Shown one piece after another: positions 23,504-36,571 of a stretch of DNA of 64,000 nucleotides. The notes beneath the pieces were generated by a model. The model was given only the letters and a program-made list of their open reading frames with translations, did no database searches and was not told where the DNA came from. This DNA is from Gari tellinella (lineage: Eukaryota; Mollusca; Bivalvia; Cardiida; Psammobiidae). The translations under genes and the position numbers were made by a program. The stretch spans positions 14,930,154 to 14,994,153 of the forward strand of contig OV277874.1 of assembly GCA_922989275.2 (NCBI GenBank), in the 5' to 3' direction. Each line of letters opens with the position of its first letter. Position 1 is the first letter of the stretch.

Positions 23504-23732
23504 GTAGATAATTTTGCATCCAATCAATCAGTTCCAACTTCCAAGTAATCGATCGTTCTGTACGAAAATAAAACTTCTTTATTCAGTACACGATGTGGTA
23601 CAACTAACATACTTATATAGAAATAGCATCCTTGAAAATACTTGCATGATCACTATCAATTATCAATAGAACTCGTTACAAGGGTTAAACTGTTGAAATA
23701 TGTAAAATATTACACGTAAAACACATTCTTAC

Positions 23733-23860
23733 CTTCAAGTTCGAGCAGCGATCGATTTGTTGTTATCATTTGGAAACCCTTGGTTTTCCAAGCGGTGTCA
23801 GGAGCATAACACACTCGTAAGAATCACACAATGACCTGAAAATCAAAATTGGCCTGAAAA
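23733..23860 (-). promoter_or_regulatory. Candidate coronin 5' UTR exon and promoter
   Basis: A consensus donor (GTAAGAAT) starts at 23732 on the minus strand, after a CpG-containing stretch. A TATATAG box lies at about 23895-23886, some 30-35 bp above a plausible start site near 23860. This would serve coronin across an 11.8-kb first intron. It is inferred from signals only; an unrelated non-coding transcript is possible. Confidence 0.3.
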
Positions 23861-23995
23861 ATTATTTCTTTGTTAGACGCTTTTCTATATAAGCGTTAAA
23901 GCCAGCGGTGGTTCGTTTTGGAATAGATTTAAAACAAACCAAAAAAAAATGAAAAACAAATCAAAACCAACAACAACAACAAAAAAATAATATTT

Positions 23996-24180
23996 TAACT
24001 CTTTGACTATCAAGCCCTCTTTTCGCTAAATATCGTCTGCACTGTTAGTGTCATGCTTTAAAGTCAGCATTAGGGCTGTTTTGACTGAAGAAATGCCGAT
24101 ACGCGTGTCCAACAGTTTGGACCCTGATCATACCCCGCGTTATCAGGATCCAAACTGTTTGCAAAGTCGCCTTTTATCTA
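23996..24180. mobile_element. TTAA-4 MITE, diverged
   Basis: TTAACTCTTTGACT start, CGTCTGC box, K2 palindrome at 24109-24161 shortened at the apex. A decayed TTAA-2 copy follows at about 24230-24400. Confidence 0.65.
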
Positions 24181-24430
24181 CGTTTTATTTCCTCTTTACA
24201 GAGATTTGATAACATTATAACAGTTGAAATACAGTTTTACCATTTTTATTAGATCTACCAAGGGTTGATTTTAATAAAATTTTGCAAAATGACAAACAAT
24301 GCACAGCCTACCCTGATCAGCTGGCCCAGAGTGACATGCAAATGACAAGTATCTGTTTATACAGCACCCTCATATGAGTAAATTATGTGCAGCTGCATGC
24401 GCGTCTGTGCTAATTAGTTAAGAAAAAAAA

Positions 24431-24895
24431 CAGGGCTGAAATTTCTCCGTAATTTTCCGAAATCTTCGGATTTTTATTCAAGCAGATTGTAGCTTAAAGC
24501 AGATTGAAAATTAAAGCAGAACGTGCCTTAAGGCACATCCTGCTTTTCTTTCAACCTGCTTTAAGTAACAGGGTTGCCATAAGTTGACATGAAAAATCCT
24601 AAGATTTCCAAATTTGCATTTTTCAAGTGCGATTTTAAGAATCGTGCCTTTATCCAATATCCTTTTTCTTGTTTTATTGACATGCGACTACTAAAAGCAG
24701 GCTGTCAGTAAAGCAGAATACGCCTTAGGGCGCATTCTGCTTTACTTACAGCCTGCTTTAAGCTACCATGAACTTGGAAAAAATCCGGAGATTTGGGAAA
24801 AATCCGGAGAAATGACAGCCCTGAAGTAATCGCGCTTGAAATAAAGAAAATTTGAAAATCTTAGGATTTTTTCAAACTCGACTTATGGCAGCCTG
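24431..24895. mobile_element. CAG-2 MITE (reverse) split by a second CAG-2
   Basis: Outer copy: CAGGGCTGAAATTTCTCC at the left, TTATGGCAGCCTG at the right, K1 palindrome about 24493-24565. Confidence 0.78.
24569..24823. mobile_element. CAG-2 MITE nested in CAG-2
   Basis: Flanked by AAGTAA on both sides. K1 palindrome about 24692-24763. Confidence 0.88.
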
Positions 24896-25232
24896 CAAAA
24901 GGTAAAGGTAAGATAGAAGCGAAGGTTGAAATATAGTTAAAAGTCTTGTTACATGTTTTAGCAAAAATATAGACAGTTAAAAGTGGATAAAACACTGCTG
25001 CTTAACTAATAGAAATGCTGCACACTACCTATACTGCCTGCTTGAACTGGTCAAGATCAGACAACAGGACAATGTGAACAGACAACTTGTTCCACAGAAC
25101 GAAAGTCGAGGGGGAAACAAGAAAATAGGTAAACATTTGCTGACGTATGGCTTTGGCGAAAAGAAAGAGTATGCATACTCGTCACAGCTATAGTCGCCTC
25201 TTGGGAGGATGGCTGCATGTTCCAGGTCTCAT

Positions 25233-25929
25233 CAGTGCTTCCATTTCTCCGGATTCTTTTTCGAAATACAGCGCTTCCTGTCTAAAAAGACAACCAATTG
25301 GAGATACTGATTGTGTGCTTTGTTCGGATGGAGTCATTATAGGGAGGAAATTTGTTTACATTTGCAAACAGCTTGAATCCAAATCAGACGCCGCTTTACG
25401 CGGCGTCTGATCTGAATTCAAGCTGTTTGTCACTCGTCATTAAGTTTTTTATGTCAAAATGTCCAATATGTAATTTTGAGAAAAACAGCAGACGCATATT
25501 TAAGCAGACGATATTACAGCAGTAAAAGCGTTATACATAATTGTCCTGTTAGGGAACTGTGACAATGATCGTTGTATAGAGGGAATCGTTGTTGGGAGGG
25601 CCGTTATAGAGAGGGAGCGCTGTATCCGGATTTTCTTAATTTTTCCAGACCTACGAATTTTCCCCCCGAAATCTTCGAATTTCTGTTCTTACTTTTAAAA
25701 TTGTAATTTAAGGATTTATGCGTTTCGTTCACTTAAGAAACATTGCTATTGGTGTCGAACAGCTCATATTCAGACCAGACGCCGTGTATATATCTGGATC
25801 CAAACTGTTTGCATAATTATGTTAATGTTCTAGAGATTGGCAGCGAAAGGACTAAAGGTACATTTCCTAAAATCGCGCTTGAAACTTGGGAACATTTAGG
25901 ATTTTTATAAGAAACTTACGGTAGCCCTG
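25233..25929. mobile_element. CAG-2 element with nested TA-1 and K2 remnant
   Basis: CAGTGCTTCCATTTCTCCGG at the left and GGTAGCCCTG at the right, flanked by TCTCAT on both sides. Contains TA-1 (25269-25622) and a decayed K2 palindrome near 25757-25811. Confidence 0.78.
25269..25622. mobile_element. TA-1 MITE (reverse)
   Basis: 354 bp between TA at 25267-25268 and 25623-25624. K2 palindrome at 25365-25429 with apex GCCGC-tttac-GCGGC. Confidence 0.88.
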
Positions 25930-25986
25930 TCTCATGGGTCTGAGGTGAGGCCAAATGTTCTTGTATTCATGACCTTTCAGTCTGCT

Positions 25987-26157
25987 TTAACCCTTTCACT
26001 GCCATATTTTCCGTGAGATTTTAACCCCTTCATAGTTTCATTATCGTCTGCTTCAATTTTGTTATTTGCAAGATCGTTTCAAAGTAAGATTCAATGTAGT
26101 ATGACTTAAAACATATCCATACGAGTGTCAAACAGTTTGGACCATGATCAGACGCCC
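25987..26157. mobile_element. TTAA-4 MITE, left half
   Basis: TTAACCCTTTCACTGCC start; breaks off at the centre of the K2 palindrome (GATCAGACGCC). Confidence 0.7.
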
Positions 26158-26394
26158 ACTTAAAACACTCAAGTATATTCTACATAAAGAAATATTCAAG
26201 TTCTATATTCTATCAGATTGTAGCTTAAATTTAAATATTTTCTTTATCCTAGTAGTAGATCTAGATAATAACTTGAAGCAGGCTGATCGTAAAGCAGAAT
26301 GTGCCTTAAGGCGCATTCTGCTTTACTTTCAACCTGCTTAAAGTGGTCACCTATTTTCAATACGATAAACAGGTTATGGGGTAATAGATAAATT
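26158..26394. mobile_element. TTAA-1 MITE, diverged left end
   Basis: K1 palindrome at 26272-26343. Starts where the TTAA-4 half stops. Confidence 0.7.
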
Positions 26395-26407
26395 AGGGTT
26401 TCTGTTT

Positions 26408-26625
26408 AGAAATTATCTGCATTACTTTCCTGTTAAACTGCTCTCTGCATTACATTTGTTGTACCGTAATATAATTTACTGCAGTACAGAACGCTTTCAT
26501 GCAGGGATTGTCTGCATTACATTTAGTCATAGCACATTTCTTGTTTTAAGATTTTCTGGAAGTTTGTTTTGCATTACTTTCCTGTATGAGCTCTCTGCAT
26601 TACATTTAGTGGTAGCTTATTAAAA
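26408..26625. repeat. Two-copy direct repeat
   Basis: TTACTTTCCTGT...CTCTCTGCATTACATTT occurs twice about 160 bp apart. Confidence 0.6.
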
Positions 26626-26677
26626 CTCAGGTAGACACGAACGCCTGTCTGTTCTCTTAGTTACATTTTGAGATTGC

Positions 26678-26869
26678 TTAACCTTTCACTGCCGAATTAT
26701 TCATGAGCTTTTTACCTCTTCACCGTTTCATTGTCGTCTGCTTCAATTTTGTTGTCTGCAATATCGTTTCAAAGTTCATTTTAAGGCAGTATGACCGCCA
26801 AAATTTCAATACGAGTGCAAAACTGTTTGTAAACGCGCTTTTAGGCGTCATTGAGAGTGAAAGGGTTAA
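26678..26869. mobile_element. TTAA-4 MITE lacking its palindrome
   Basis: Full-length termini (TTAACCTTTCACTGCC ... GAGTGAAAGGGTTAA) and CGTCTGC box. The K2 palindrome is reduced to CAAAACTGTTTG at about 26818-26829. A TTAA-3-like copy follows (26866-27012). Confidence 0.78.
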
Positions 26870-27100
26870 TACAAGTCCAACTGTAGTTTAGAAAGTGTCT
26901 CTGGTCCCAAGCTGTTTGTCACTGTTCTTCAACGTTTTGTCACTTTAAAAAGTTTAAAAACTAATTTTGATTCATTTTTAAGCAGACGACAATTCAGCAC
27001 GATAAGGGTTAAGCCATGTTTTACTGTAGTACTGGGAACCTCATTTCAAAGAAGTTTGCATTTCTTTAACCCGTGATATATGGTCTTGGAATCATACGCT

Positions 27101-27790
27101 GGGGGCCAACTAGGTATTACGATGAAATGTTTTGCTACGACAACTTATATGTGTATTATACGTATCATATTTGTATAGCTACGAAGGCAACTGAAATTTC
27201 GTAGACAAACATTTCTCACTGTATATACTGACTTTGTAGCAATACAAAATCTATTATAATACCCATATAGGTTGTCGTAGCAATACAGTTTGATGATAAT
27301 ACAGTTTGATGATACGTAGTTGGCCCCCGTGATTATAGTAGATTTGTATTGCTACGAAGGCAACTTAAATTTCGTAGACAAACATTTCTCACTGTATATA
27401 CTGACTTTGTAGCAATACAAATCTATTATAATACCCATATAGGTTGTCGTAGCAATACAGTTTGATGATAATACGTAGTTGTCCCCCGTGATTATAGTAG
27501 ATTTGTATTGCTACGAAGGCAACTTAAATTTCGTAGACAAACATTTCTCACTGTATATACTGACTTTGTAGCAATACAAATCTATTATAATACCCATATA
27601 GGTTGTCGTAGCAATACAGTTTGATGATAATACGTAGTTGTCCCCCGTGATTATAGTAGATTTGTATTGCTACGAAGGCAACTTAAATTTCGTAGACAAA
27701 CATTTCTCACTGTATATACTGACTTTGTAGCAATACAAATCTATTATAATACCCATATAGGTTGTCGTAGCAACACCTTTTGATGATAAT
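27101..27790. repeat. MITE with GGGGGCCAACTA ends, expanded into a 159-bp tandem array
   Basis: A complete inverted-repeat element at 27101-27328 is followed by three further units. ACGAAGGCAACT recurs at 27181, 27354, 27513 and 27672. Each unit contains an inverted pair of GTAGATTTGTATTGCTACGA. Confidence 0.88.
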
Positions 27791-27922
27791 ACGTAGTCCC
27801 CTTGCCCTATAGGTGTGTACCCTTTCCTAGTTTCAGTGGAGAGATATTCAAAACACAAATAAACACAATAAAAGTTTATTACCATATGCTTGGTGTGTAT
27901 ACGACGTATGTTTATTGAAGTA

Positions 27923-28115
27923 TAGTCGAACTTAGATATCTCGACTCGGTTAACTCGAACATACCCGTATTTCAAAGTGAAAACGCGGCTAAGCCGCGTT
28001 TTTACTTTGAAACACGGATATGTTCACCTTAACCGAGCTTGAAATAAGGCAAATTCATATTTCGAAATATCGGATAGTTCGAGTTAAGCGAGTTCGAGAT
28101 ATCGAAGTTCGACTG
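27923..28115. mobile_element. TA-2 MITE
   Basis: TAGTCGAACTT...AAGTTCGACTG between TA dinucleotides. K4 palindrome at 27957-28025, centre CGCGGC-taa-GCCGCG. Confidence 0.85.
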
Positions 28116-28959
28116 TATGCCTGTTTGTACAGGTCATTACACAGGTACTTGACACAGTTTGAACGTTGTTTTACTATCTACAATATTCTCTTTATATGAT
28201 ACATAGTAAACAAAATCAAATTACCTGTAGGTAAGTATTGAAAGATGTTACCAAGAACACAGGGTAATCTGCTGTTAGTCCGGAGGATAAGCAAAAAATC
28301 GTGCATTTTTTGATACACCTATGAAATTTGGCACACAGTTCACCTAGCACCTACAATGTCATTTAAAAACGGGACCCCAGCTCAATTCCTCCTGTGGCCA
28401 AAATGGCGGCCATTTTTCAAAATGGCGGACTCCAATTTTAAATGTTTTTATCTTTTTGCTAATAGATATGCTAGAAAACATTTTTTGTGTCTATATCTTT
28501 GTTTTTACGGTAATAAATGATCTATTTGGCGAAACATCTATGATTTTTATGTTTATTGTACTGTATGGTCTAAATATACAAGAGTTATGGCCCTTGACGT
28601 CAATAAATACATGGTTTTTAAATGACTAAACTTCAACTCCTCCTAGGGTTCTGCTTGTAATTTGTTAAAACTACCTAGAATGGTTCAACATGACATGCTG
28701 TTGTAAATCTGCTAATTGCGTTATGCTAAAACCTTTTGTGCCAGAGTTATGGCCCTTGATGTGAGTAAAAAAATAGAAGGTTGTGTGCCAACCATCTTTA
28801 AAGAAGTGCTAAATAGAAATTATTTGACCAATTTCATTAAAATATCATATATATCGGTTTCTTGGACGATGCTCTATGCAATTTCTTGAAATGTAGATTA
28901 TCCAACTAAAATTGTCGTTGCCATAGCAACCGATTGAAAAAATCTTTAAAACTCATTTT

Positions 28960-30150
28960 TTACGAAATTATTGGTCCAATTTTAATTCTTTATATATATT
29001 AATGATAAATGACTAACCATATACAAGAGATCTTGAAATTATCTGCCTCGCTTGAAAATCATGGCGGCCAGTGGGTGGGGTAAAATTCTCTTATATTGCC
29101 ATAACAACCAAATGTATCAAATTTTAACAATCTTCTTGTATAGGACCTCTATGTTGATTTGTTATTTTACGCAAATGATCCTCTAATGACATATTTTAAT
29201 TATTTTTTGTATTTTTTATCTTAGCTTATCAATCATGGCCGCCAGTGGGTGGGGATATTTTCCTTATATGACCATTGTAACCAAAAGAAACAAACGTATA
29301 CATCTCCTTGTCTGAAACTTCTGTGCTGATATGATTATGTTTTATAAAAATAATTCATTAGTGACCCACTTCAATAATTCTTGCAATATTTTTCTTAGCT
29401 CATAAAACATGACCGCCAGTGGGTGGGGAAAGATTTCCTTATATGGCCATAACTACCAAAAGAAACAACCTTTAAAATTTTTTATTCTGGAACCATAATG
29501 GTGATTTTTCTTTTACATATTTGATCTACTAGTGACTTACTTCTAAGTTTTTTCCAATAATTGTCTTAGCTTAAAAAAATATGGCCGCCAGTGGGTGGGG
29601 TAAGATTTCCTTATTTGGTTATAGCATATATACTTCAATATTTTTTAATGTTTGTCTTAGCTTATCTAACAAGGTTGCTGCAGGGTCGGGTAAGTATTCC
29701 TAATATGGTCATATGGGACAACCAAATGAAACAAACTTGAATAATATTATTGTCTGGAACCTTTGCTCTGATTTGATTTAATACAAATAATCCACTAGTG
29801 ACCCTATTCAATATTTTTTCTCGGGCTCCTAAAACGTTGCCGCCAGTGGGTAAGGAAATAATTCCTTTATAATTATTTATATGATCATTGGAACCAAAAG
29901 AAACAAACTTAAAAACTATTATTTTCAGACACTATTGGATCGATTTAAATATAATTTTGTACAAGTTACCTTTTGGTGAACTGCTACTTAATTTTGTCAG
30001 ATACCCCCTTGTTATTTATCTTATATAATTTTACACAAGTTATTTTCGGGTGACCCTCTACTGGATTTCGTGAAATATAGTTCTGTTTTCTATCGTTCAA
30101 ATATATACCTGCCAATGGGTGGGGTAAGTGTTCCTTACAAGACGTTGGTG
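28960..30150. repeat. Subterminal tandem array, about 173-bp unit
   Basis: GTGGGTGGGG after GCCGCCA or GCGGCCA recurs at 29071, 29245, 29419 and 29591, with degenerate copies near 29681, 29846 and 30115. Units differ by many substitutions. Confidence 0.82.
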
Positions 30151-33134
30151 AAACCTGTGAAACTCTTTTTGACAGACACTTCTGTCCCTATTACAATATA
30201 ATATTACACAAATGATCCTTGGTTGAGTTTTTACCAATTATAAATTCGAAAACGTACATTGTCGAAGTACGGCAGTATTGTTCGTCCGTCTGTCTGATAG
30301 ACAACATATATCTGTCTATCCAGTTTGCTTACACGATAACTCGAATTTATTTTCCAAGTTTCATCATGCATATACTTCGTTTCATTACCTAAATAGTTTG
30401 AACAATTTCATAAATTGCTACCTTTTGAATACATGTTATTGAATGTTTTCCTTTATTGCCAAATAAAGACATAAGGTAGAAAAGCAAGAACGTTTTCATC
30501 TTTCTTAATTCATCTCTAAGTTTGTATAGTATTTAAGAAGCAATCATGTTTAAAACACATTACGTGTTATGTTTTTGTCTTTTAAATCAAAGATAATCTT
30601 GTCATGTGGCTAAATATGAGCATTATCTAGAAAATTTAGTTACATGAAATGTAAACATTGCCTGTTCATGCGAAAATGCGATCCAATTTTGGTCGATTTC
30701 ATCATATACTTGATATGACAATTCATTCTCCAAAGCGTATAAAACATGGCCTCCAGTGGATGAGAAAACGTTACTTATATGGATAAAGTAGCCCATTGAA
30801 ACATTGTTATTTGAAACCTATGAACTAATTTTCCAAAATAGTCATTTAATTACTTGCCATCAAAATCGTTAGATTCATGTTCATATTTGAGCCGCCAGTT
30901 GATTGGGTATATTGTCATTATATGTCTGAAGTGAAAACTTTAAAAAGTCCTTCCATTTGAAAAAGTTTGCCGATTTTGCACAAAATATTTCATTGATAAC
31001 CTTTGTAGCAATTATTGTCAGACAATGTTCGTAAATTAAACCTAGAGAACCATGGTCATATATTGTTCATTGGAATCATTGCAAAACAATACCATTGAGT
31101 TGTCTTTCATATAGGTTTATGTAAAACAAGCAAAACATTCAGGGATTATTTAAAAGACGACTCCGTTGTAGGAAAAATGTTCGTCCTAGGTCTATTACTT
31201 CAACAATCTAGGTAAATGTCTACTACGAGATGCTTTACGAGCAATGTTCGAAACGCATTGCGTATGGTAGTGACACAGCAATTTCCACAAGGAATGTTCA
31301 ACAGCTTTCTACATAAAGTTACATCCTATCATAATTGTTTCAACAAGTTGTCATTATTTCAACATGGACAGATAAATCAACCACTTCATCAAAAACTAGT
31401 TTGAAAATGAGTAACAACTACTGACGACATTCAGTCGTATATATGAAAAATGCGTAAAACTCGGTTAAAAGAGCTTTTTGCCAACATACCCAGAGATGCT
31501 TGGTCTTCTTAGAGGTGGTTTGCAGATGAAGAAAGACATTTGATTGCACTGTAGAGTATGTTCTTAATGCCACATAATCAGGTTTGTCAAAATCAGGAAC
31601 ATGTGAAAAAATATTTTAAAAATAAAAAAGTATGTTTGATATAAAGTACGTGATATTGCACGCATTATTGGCAATTAACTATCAAGAGCTCATTTTGTTT
31701 TAAACGATATCTGCTAAGCGGGTACTCCATATTTGACTTAAAACTGAAAATGGTTACATGTTGAACCTGACAAAGGATAGCATATGTTTCCCCAAGATGC
31801 GACTAAATGGTATTGGAAACTGTTGATAAAGTAACCTAGGTGTATTTGTTTAACAAGCGAGAAAGGTTAGGAACAAATATTGAATGCTAATAGTTGCAAA
31901 ATACACGTTGAGTGCAAAGAAAGTTTTGAATGCCGTAATCTTCAGTACAGAGTACAACAAAAAGGGTATATATGACGTATAGGTAAAACCATGCTGTTAT
32001 CTTTAAAACATAGAACAAGTACTTCCAGGAACGTAAAGTCGGTAAATACTGTGATACCGCATACACTTATTATTTCCATGATCTGCCTGATCTGGTGAGT
32101 TTGGTTTGGTTGTTAACGTCTATTTCTGCCTTATATGGGCTAATAAAACATCGTAGGGAGAGGACAGTGTATACAAAAACCCGGGCGCGGTGCCCTACTC
32201 TTATTATAGACAGAGTTCTCTGGTTCTTTCATATGCCTAATGTAAAGCAATTAAAAAGCACTGATACATTGGACCTTGGTTTTTATAAACTCGCTTCCCC
32301 CAAGATCTGGTGTCATAAGACTTATATCTGTTTCCAAACTGGTTAGGAACTATTCTGGTCGAAAACCTCTAACGCGACATCGTCTCGGGTGTACATCAGA
32401 ACCTCCAAAGTATAGCCAGATCAGTTTTCAGTGACGCTTTCCAGAAATGTATCCGTAGACTTAAAAGCTAGCATCTCTTATCATTGGGGATATTTTGAGG
32501 TATGAAGTTAAAATACTCGAACAATACATAATACTTTTCGAACCGTTATCGTGCAGAAGCTATCTCAGCTTTTGTGCTGTAGATTTTGAGGAGAATACTT
32601 CTATTTTTTTTGTATTATACGTCTATGTATAATTAGTGACCCAGGGTAGGTACAGTATTCTCCCATAGTCTATGATTTTGACAATTTTGGTAGAAGTCTA
32701 GAATATTCGTCGGCGCCATATGTCCCTTTCATGTGTCGAGGTGCCGTAAAACCCAACTCAATCAATCTAGAATATAATGATAATGTCAAATACATGTATC
32801 TAAGACCAGTGACACTTTATTCTTACTAGAATATCTTATTTTATTGCCATGGAAACCAGGTTTCATGCATGGTACAACTTACAATGTATCTTCTAATTTT
32901 CTGTAGGAATCGAATTATTGAATATCGATGCCTATTTTCTTTTAAACACATTAGTTTGCAGATTGGAAGGCAAATGAATGGACGTTTGTACGTACATACG
33001 GATGGACAAAAGTAACATTATATGACACACATTTCTGCTTGGCATGACATTAAACGCATAAACATTGTAATTTTTGTTTACTTTGTTTCATACATAAACT
33101 CTAAAATTCTATATTTCTATTTTGAGACAATTTT

Positions 33135-34080
33135 TGTTATCACTTGGCTGCCGTTTTAGTATTTTTACGTGAATTGGCTGCAATATTGATTTTTCTTCAT
33201 CAAAATATAGACTTGTGTTTATATTCGAATTCCTTGACCCTGAAAACATAGGTATAGATGTCAACATTTACTTTCTACCGCTATGATTAAACGAGCTACA
33301 TGGATTTGAAAATTGAAATGACGGCCATTTTAGAAATTGACGCCTTAGCTTCCATATGTAAAATCTGATTAAGGTCTAATTCCTGAATCAATAACATTAG
33401 AACAAAAAGTGTGTTTTCATTAAATTCATAATGTGAATCATGTGAATAATTCCATGTTTTAATTTGGAAACAAAATATTTGATTATTTAATAATATTTAG
33501 TTTATTTTACGTAAAATGGCTGCCATTTTAGTAATATGTACGTAAATCGGCAGCCATTTTGACCTATCTTCCTCAAAATACAGTTTTGTTTTTATATTTT
33601 AATTCATTGACCCGGAAAATATAGGTATAGCTGCCAACATTTAATTTATATCCCTATTATTATCAAAAATTGAAATGGCGGCCATTTTTTAAATGTCCGC
33701 CACAGTCACCATTGATCAAATCTGACCGGGGTCTGATTTTTAAATAAACCATAAAAGGTCAAAGTTAGTGTGTGCCAAATTTCATGAAATTCGTCAACTC
33801 TGTTTTTCAATTTTTTCCACTTGGAGAGGATGTATTTTATTTTTCTTACTTATTATCTGGTAAAATGACTGCATTTTTAATAATTCTTTTTGATAAAATG
33901 GCAATCATTATATTTTTTTTCTTCAAAATACAGACTCGTGTTTATATCTTGACTTAATGACCCTAAAACAGAGGTACAGATGCCTACATTAACTTTCTAC
34001 CCCTATTATTAAAGGAGCTACACAAATTTGAAAATTGAAATGGCGGCCATTTTTAAAATGGCCACACCAGTCACCATAGG
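33135..34080. repeat. Subterminal tandem array, about 360-bp unit, three copies
   Basis: GACCCTGAAAACATAGGTAT-like blocks occur at about 33237, 33607 and 33959, each followed by AAATTGAAATGGCGGCCATT. Confidence 0.78.
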
Positions 34081-34236
34081 TCAAATCTGACTGGGGTCCC
34101 GTTTTTAAATAAACCGTAATAGGTCAAAGTAAGTGTGTGCTGAATTTCATAGGTGTATCAAAAAATGCACGATTCTGCCCAAAACCGGCCTTAAGCCTCC
34201 GGACTATGTCAACAAGCTCTTTCGATAAATGAAAAG

Positions 34237-34441
34237 CAGGGCTTCCATTTCTCCGGATTTTTCCTAAATCTTCGGATTTTTTTCTAGTACATGGTAGCTT
34301 AAAGCAGGCTGAAAGTAAAGCAGACACGTGTCAACAAAACTAGAAACAGACGATGGGGAAAGGTACGGTTCGTAAAATCGCACTTGAAAAATGCAAATTT
34401 GGAAATCTTAGGATTTTTTATGTCAACTTATGGCAGTCCTG
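34237..34441. mobile_element. CAG-2 MITE (reverse)
   Basis: CAGGGCTTCCATTTCTCC to ATGGCAGTCCTG, flanked by GAAAAG on both sides. K1 palindrome mostly deleted. Confidence 0.82.
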
Positions 34442-34950
34442 GAAAAGGGGAGTAACGGTTACAGTATTGATGCAAGATTTATACACCTACCACTTATCAA
34501 GCTCTTTTATCAAATAGAGATGATCCAATAAATAGAATTTCATCTCAAACGAATCAGTATAATTAAAGTCACCTGCCGGACAAAAAAAACTGTGGAAAAG
34601 GAATATAACTCTCACTGTACGCTCGTATTAATTAATGCAAGAGTTATGAACTTTGTGCACGCACTTTCATTTATAATCAAGATGTTTCTGTATTTATAAA
34701 TGAAATTTCATCTAAAAAAGCATCAGCAGTACAAGAGTTATAGCCACCCAAAGGCATGGCGAAAAGAACATGACAGACATAGGGATGTACAGAGAGCCTG
34801 AAGGACGGACAGACATACCCCGGAAAAGTGGTCCCTAAATGTCAACTCTGCATACAGCAGGTGATACAATAAAACCGAAACTAAATGATGTCACGTTCAT
34901 GTTAACAAAAAAAAACATTTAAAAATTGCGGTTAAAATATTTTTTGAATA
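34442..34950. other. No recognisable feature
   Basis: Non-coding sequence without clear repeats. Confidence 0.5.
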
Positions 34951-34952
34951 TA

Positions 34953-35309
34953 CAGCGTTCCCTCTCTACAACGACATCGCATGGGAGACGAAAAATGTGT
35001 GCGTTGTTCGGAAGGAGTCGTTATAGAGAGGGAAATAGGATTACATTTGCAAACAGCTTGAATCCAGATCAGACGCCGCGTAACGCGGCGTCTGATCTGG
35101 GTTCAAGCTGTTTGTCACTCGTCACTAAGGTTTGTTATGTCAAAATGCCCAATATGTAATTTTGAGAAATACAGCAGACGACAACTTTAAGCAGAAGATA
35201 TTGCAGACGTAAAAAGGTTGGACATAATTTCTTGTTTCGGGATCAGCAGCAAGCGTCGTTGTGAAGAGGGAATCGTTGTTGGGAGGGTCGTTGTAGAGAG
35301 GGAGCGCTG
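34953..35309. mobile_element. TA-1 MITE (reverse)
   Basis: 357 bp between TA at 34951-34952 and 35310-35311. K2 palindrome at 35050-35114. A short CAG-1 scrap follows; 35345-35634 holds nothing recognised. Confidence 0.88.
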
Positions 35310-35634
35310 TACATCACTCATTAGGATCGTCTCAAGAAAACAATATTTAGCTCGGTGGGGATTGGACCTATGCGGAGATAGTAACATAAAAAATGCATTA
35401 AAATGCCAGCGTCTTAGCAAACTCGACCGCAATGTTATTAATTCTCATCTAACGAACGAATGTATCTTATGTTTGACTAATGTATGTAGCGAAATTCAAC
35501 GTAAAGATCTACGCTGACTAAGGTTGGAGTAGAAAACACTATAAAATAATGAAATAAAAAACACTCTAGAATTCAGTGACTTTTCGTGCGGATGTTTTTA
35601 TATCGATCATGTTTCTTATAATGTCGTATGTACT

Positions 35635-35886
35635 TTAACTCTTTCATGATCAAATTAATTGGGAGATTTTTATTTACCCGTTCACCGCTTTAGTGTCATC
35701 TGCTTCAGTATTGTTGTCTGCAAGACACGTTTCAACGTTAGAGATAAGGTTGTATGAATAAATACATATCGATAAGAGTGTTAAGCAGTTTGGGTCCTGA
35801 TCAGACGCCGCGTTACGCGGCGTCTGATCAGGATCCAAACTGTTTGCAAACACGCTCTCAAGCGTCATTGAGAATGAAAGGGATAA
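35635..35886. mobile_element. TTAA-4 MITE
   Basis: TTAA start, right TTAA mutated. K2 palindrome at 35782-35846, apex GCCGCG-tta-CGCGGC. Confidence 0.82.
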
Positions 35887-36015
35887 TGCCGCAATTTTGA
35901 ATATTGTATTTAATTTTGCAAATGCAACAGTTGCTTTTCGGTCTCTTTTACTCCGTACAGGTTTTAGAAAAACCATTGGCAAATACTTGCTTAAAGACAT
36001 CCCTAGATGACCTTT

Positions 36016-36245
36016 CGATCATAACGCCTTGCCAGACAATTTCCTTGCAAAACTCATGGATCTTATGGACATGTCGCTAGCAAAGTACCATTGAAGCTTC
36101 TCGTGTGAGACTCTACCTTCATATTTGATAGTTTGGTTAGAAATAACCATTGAAAATCACTAGAACATGAGTATAATCTGGACCTCACCAGGTAAACTGA
36201 GATTGTGCTGCACATGCTTTGAAAGTTACAGTGACACCTCCAGAA
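36016..36245. repeat. Dispersed repeat, copy 1
   Basis: Shares GATCATAACG, GGTTAGAAATAACCATTGAA and CCTCACCAGGTAAA in order with 49480-49700. Not palindromic; origin unknown. Confidence 0.72.
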
Positions 36246-36285
36246 CAATGTGGTGGTGGTCCCTCAATGGACTGAGGAAAAGTCT

Positions 36286-36534
36286 TTAAACCCTTTCATG
36301 ATCAAATTTATCATGAAATATTTACCCCCTTGCCGCCATATTGTCGTCTGCTTCAACATTGTTGTCTGCAATATCGTTTCAAAAGTTAAATTTAAGGCAG
36401 TATAACTGAAGAAATTTCAAAACGAGTGTCAAACTGTTTGGATCCTGATCAGCCGCAGCGTTGTGCAACGTCAGTTTAGGATCCAAACTGTTTGCAAACG
36501 CACATTTTGGCGTCATTGAGAGCGAAAGGGTTAC
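36286..36534. mobile_element. TTAA-4 MITE
   Basis: K2 palindrome at 36430-36494, apex diverged. Right terminus GAAAGGGTTAC. Confidence 0.8.
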
Positions 36535-36571
36535 GTCTTACTTGCTTGTATTTCAAATTAGACAACTTCTA

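Larger units (their letters stand above)
28276..34206. mobile_element. 5.9-kb TIR element, 3-bp target duplication TGT
   Basis: Ends TAGTCCGGAGG and its inverted copy CCTCCGGACTA; both ends share further inverted blocks (ATCGTGCATTTTTTGATACA and CCTATGAAATT). Flanked by TGT on each side (28273-28275, 34207-34209). The interior has no long open frame. Subterminal arrays are listed separately; 30240-33130 is AT-rich with nothing recognised apart from a possible small MITE near 32092-32765. Same style as the element at 54421, so probably a non-autonomous relative. Confidence 0.8.

Noticed and set aside
32095..32346. 83-codon plus-strand frame inside the 5.9-kb TIR element as a transposase remnant
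   Set aside because: No recognisable motif, short, and in an AT-rich tract where such frames occur by chance.
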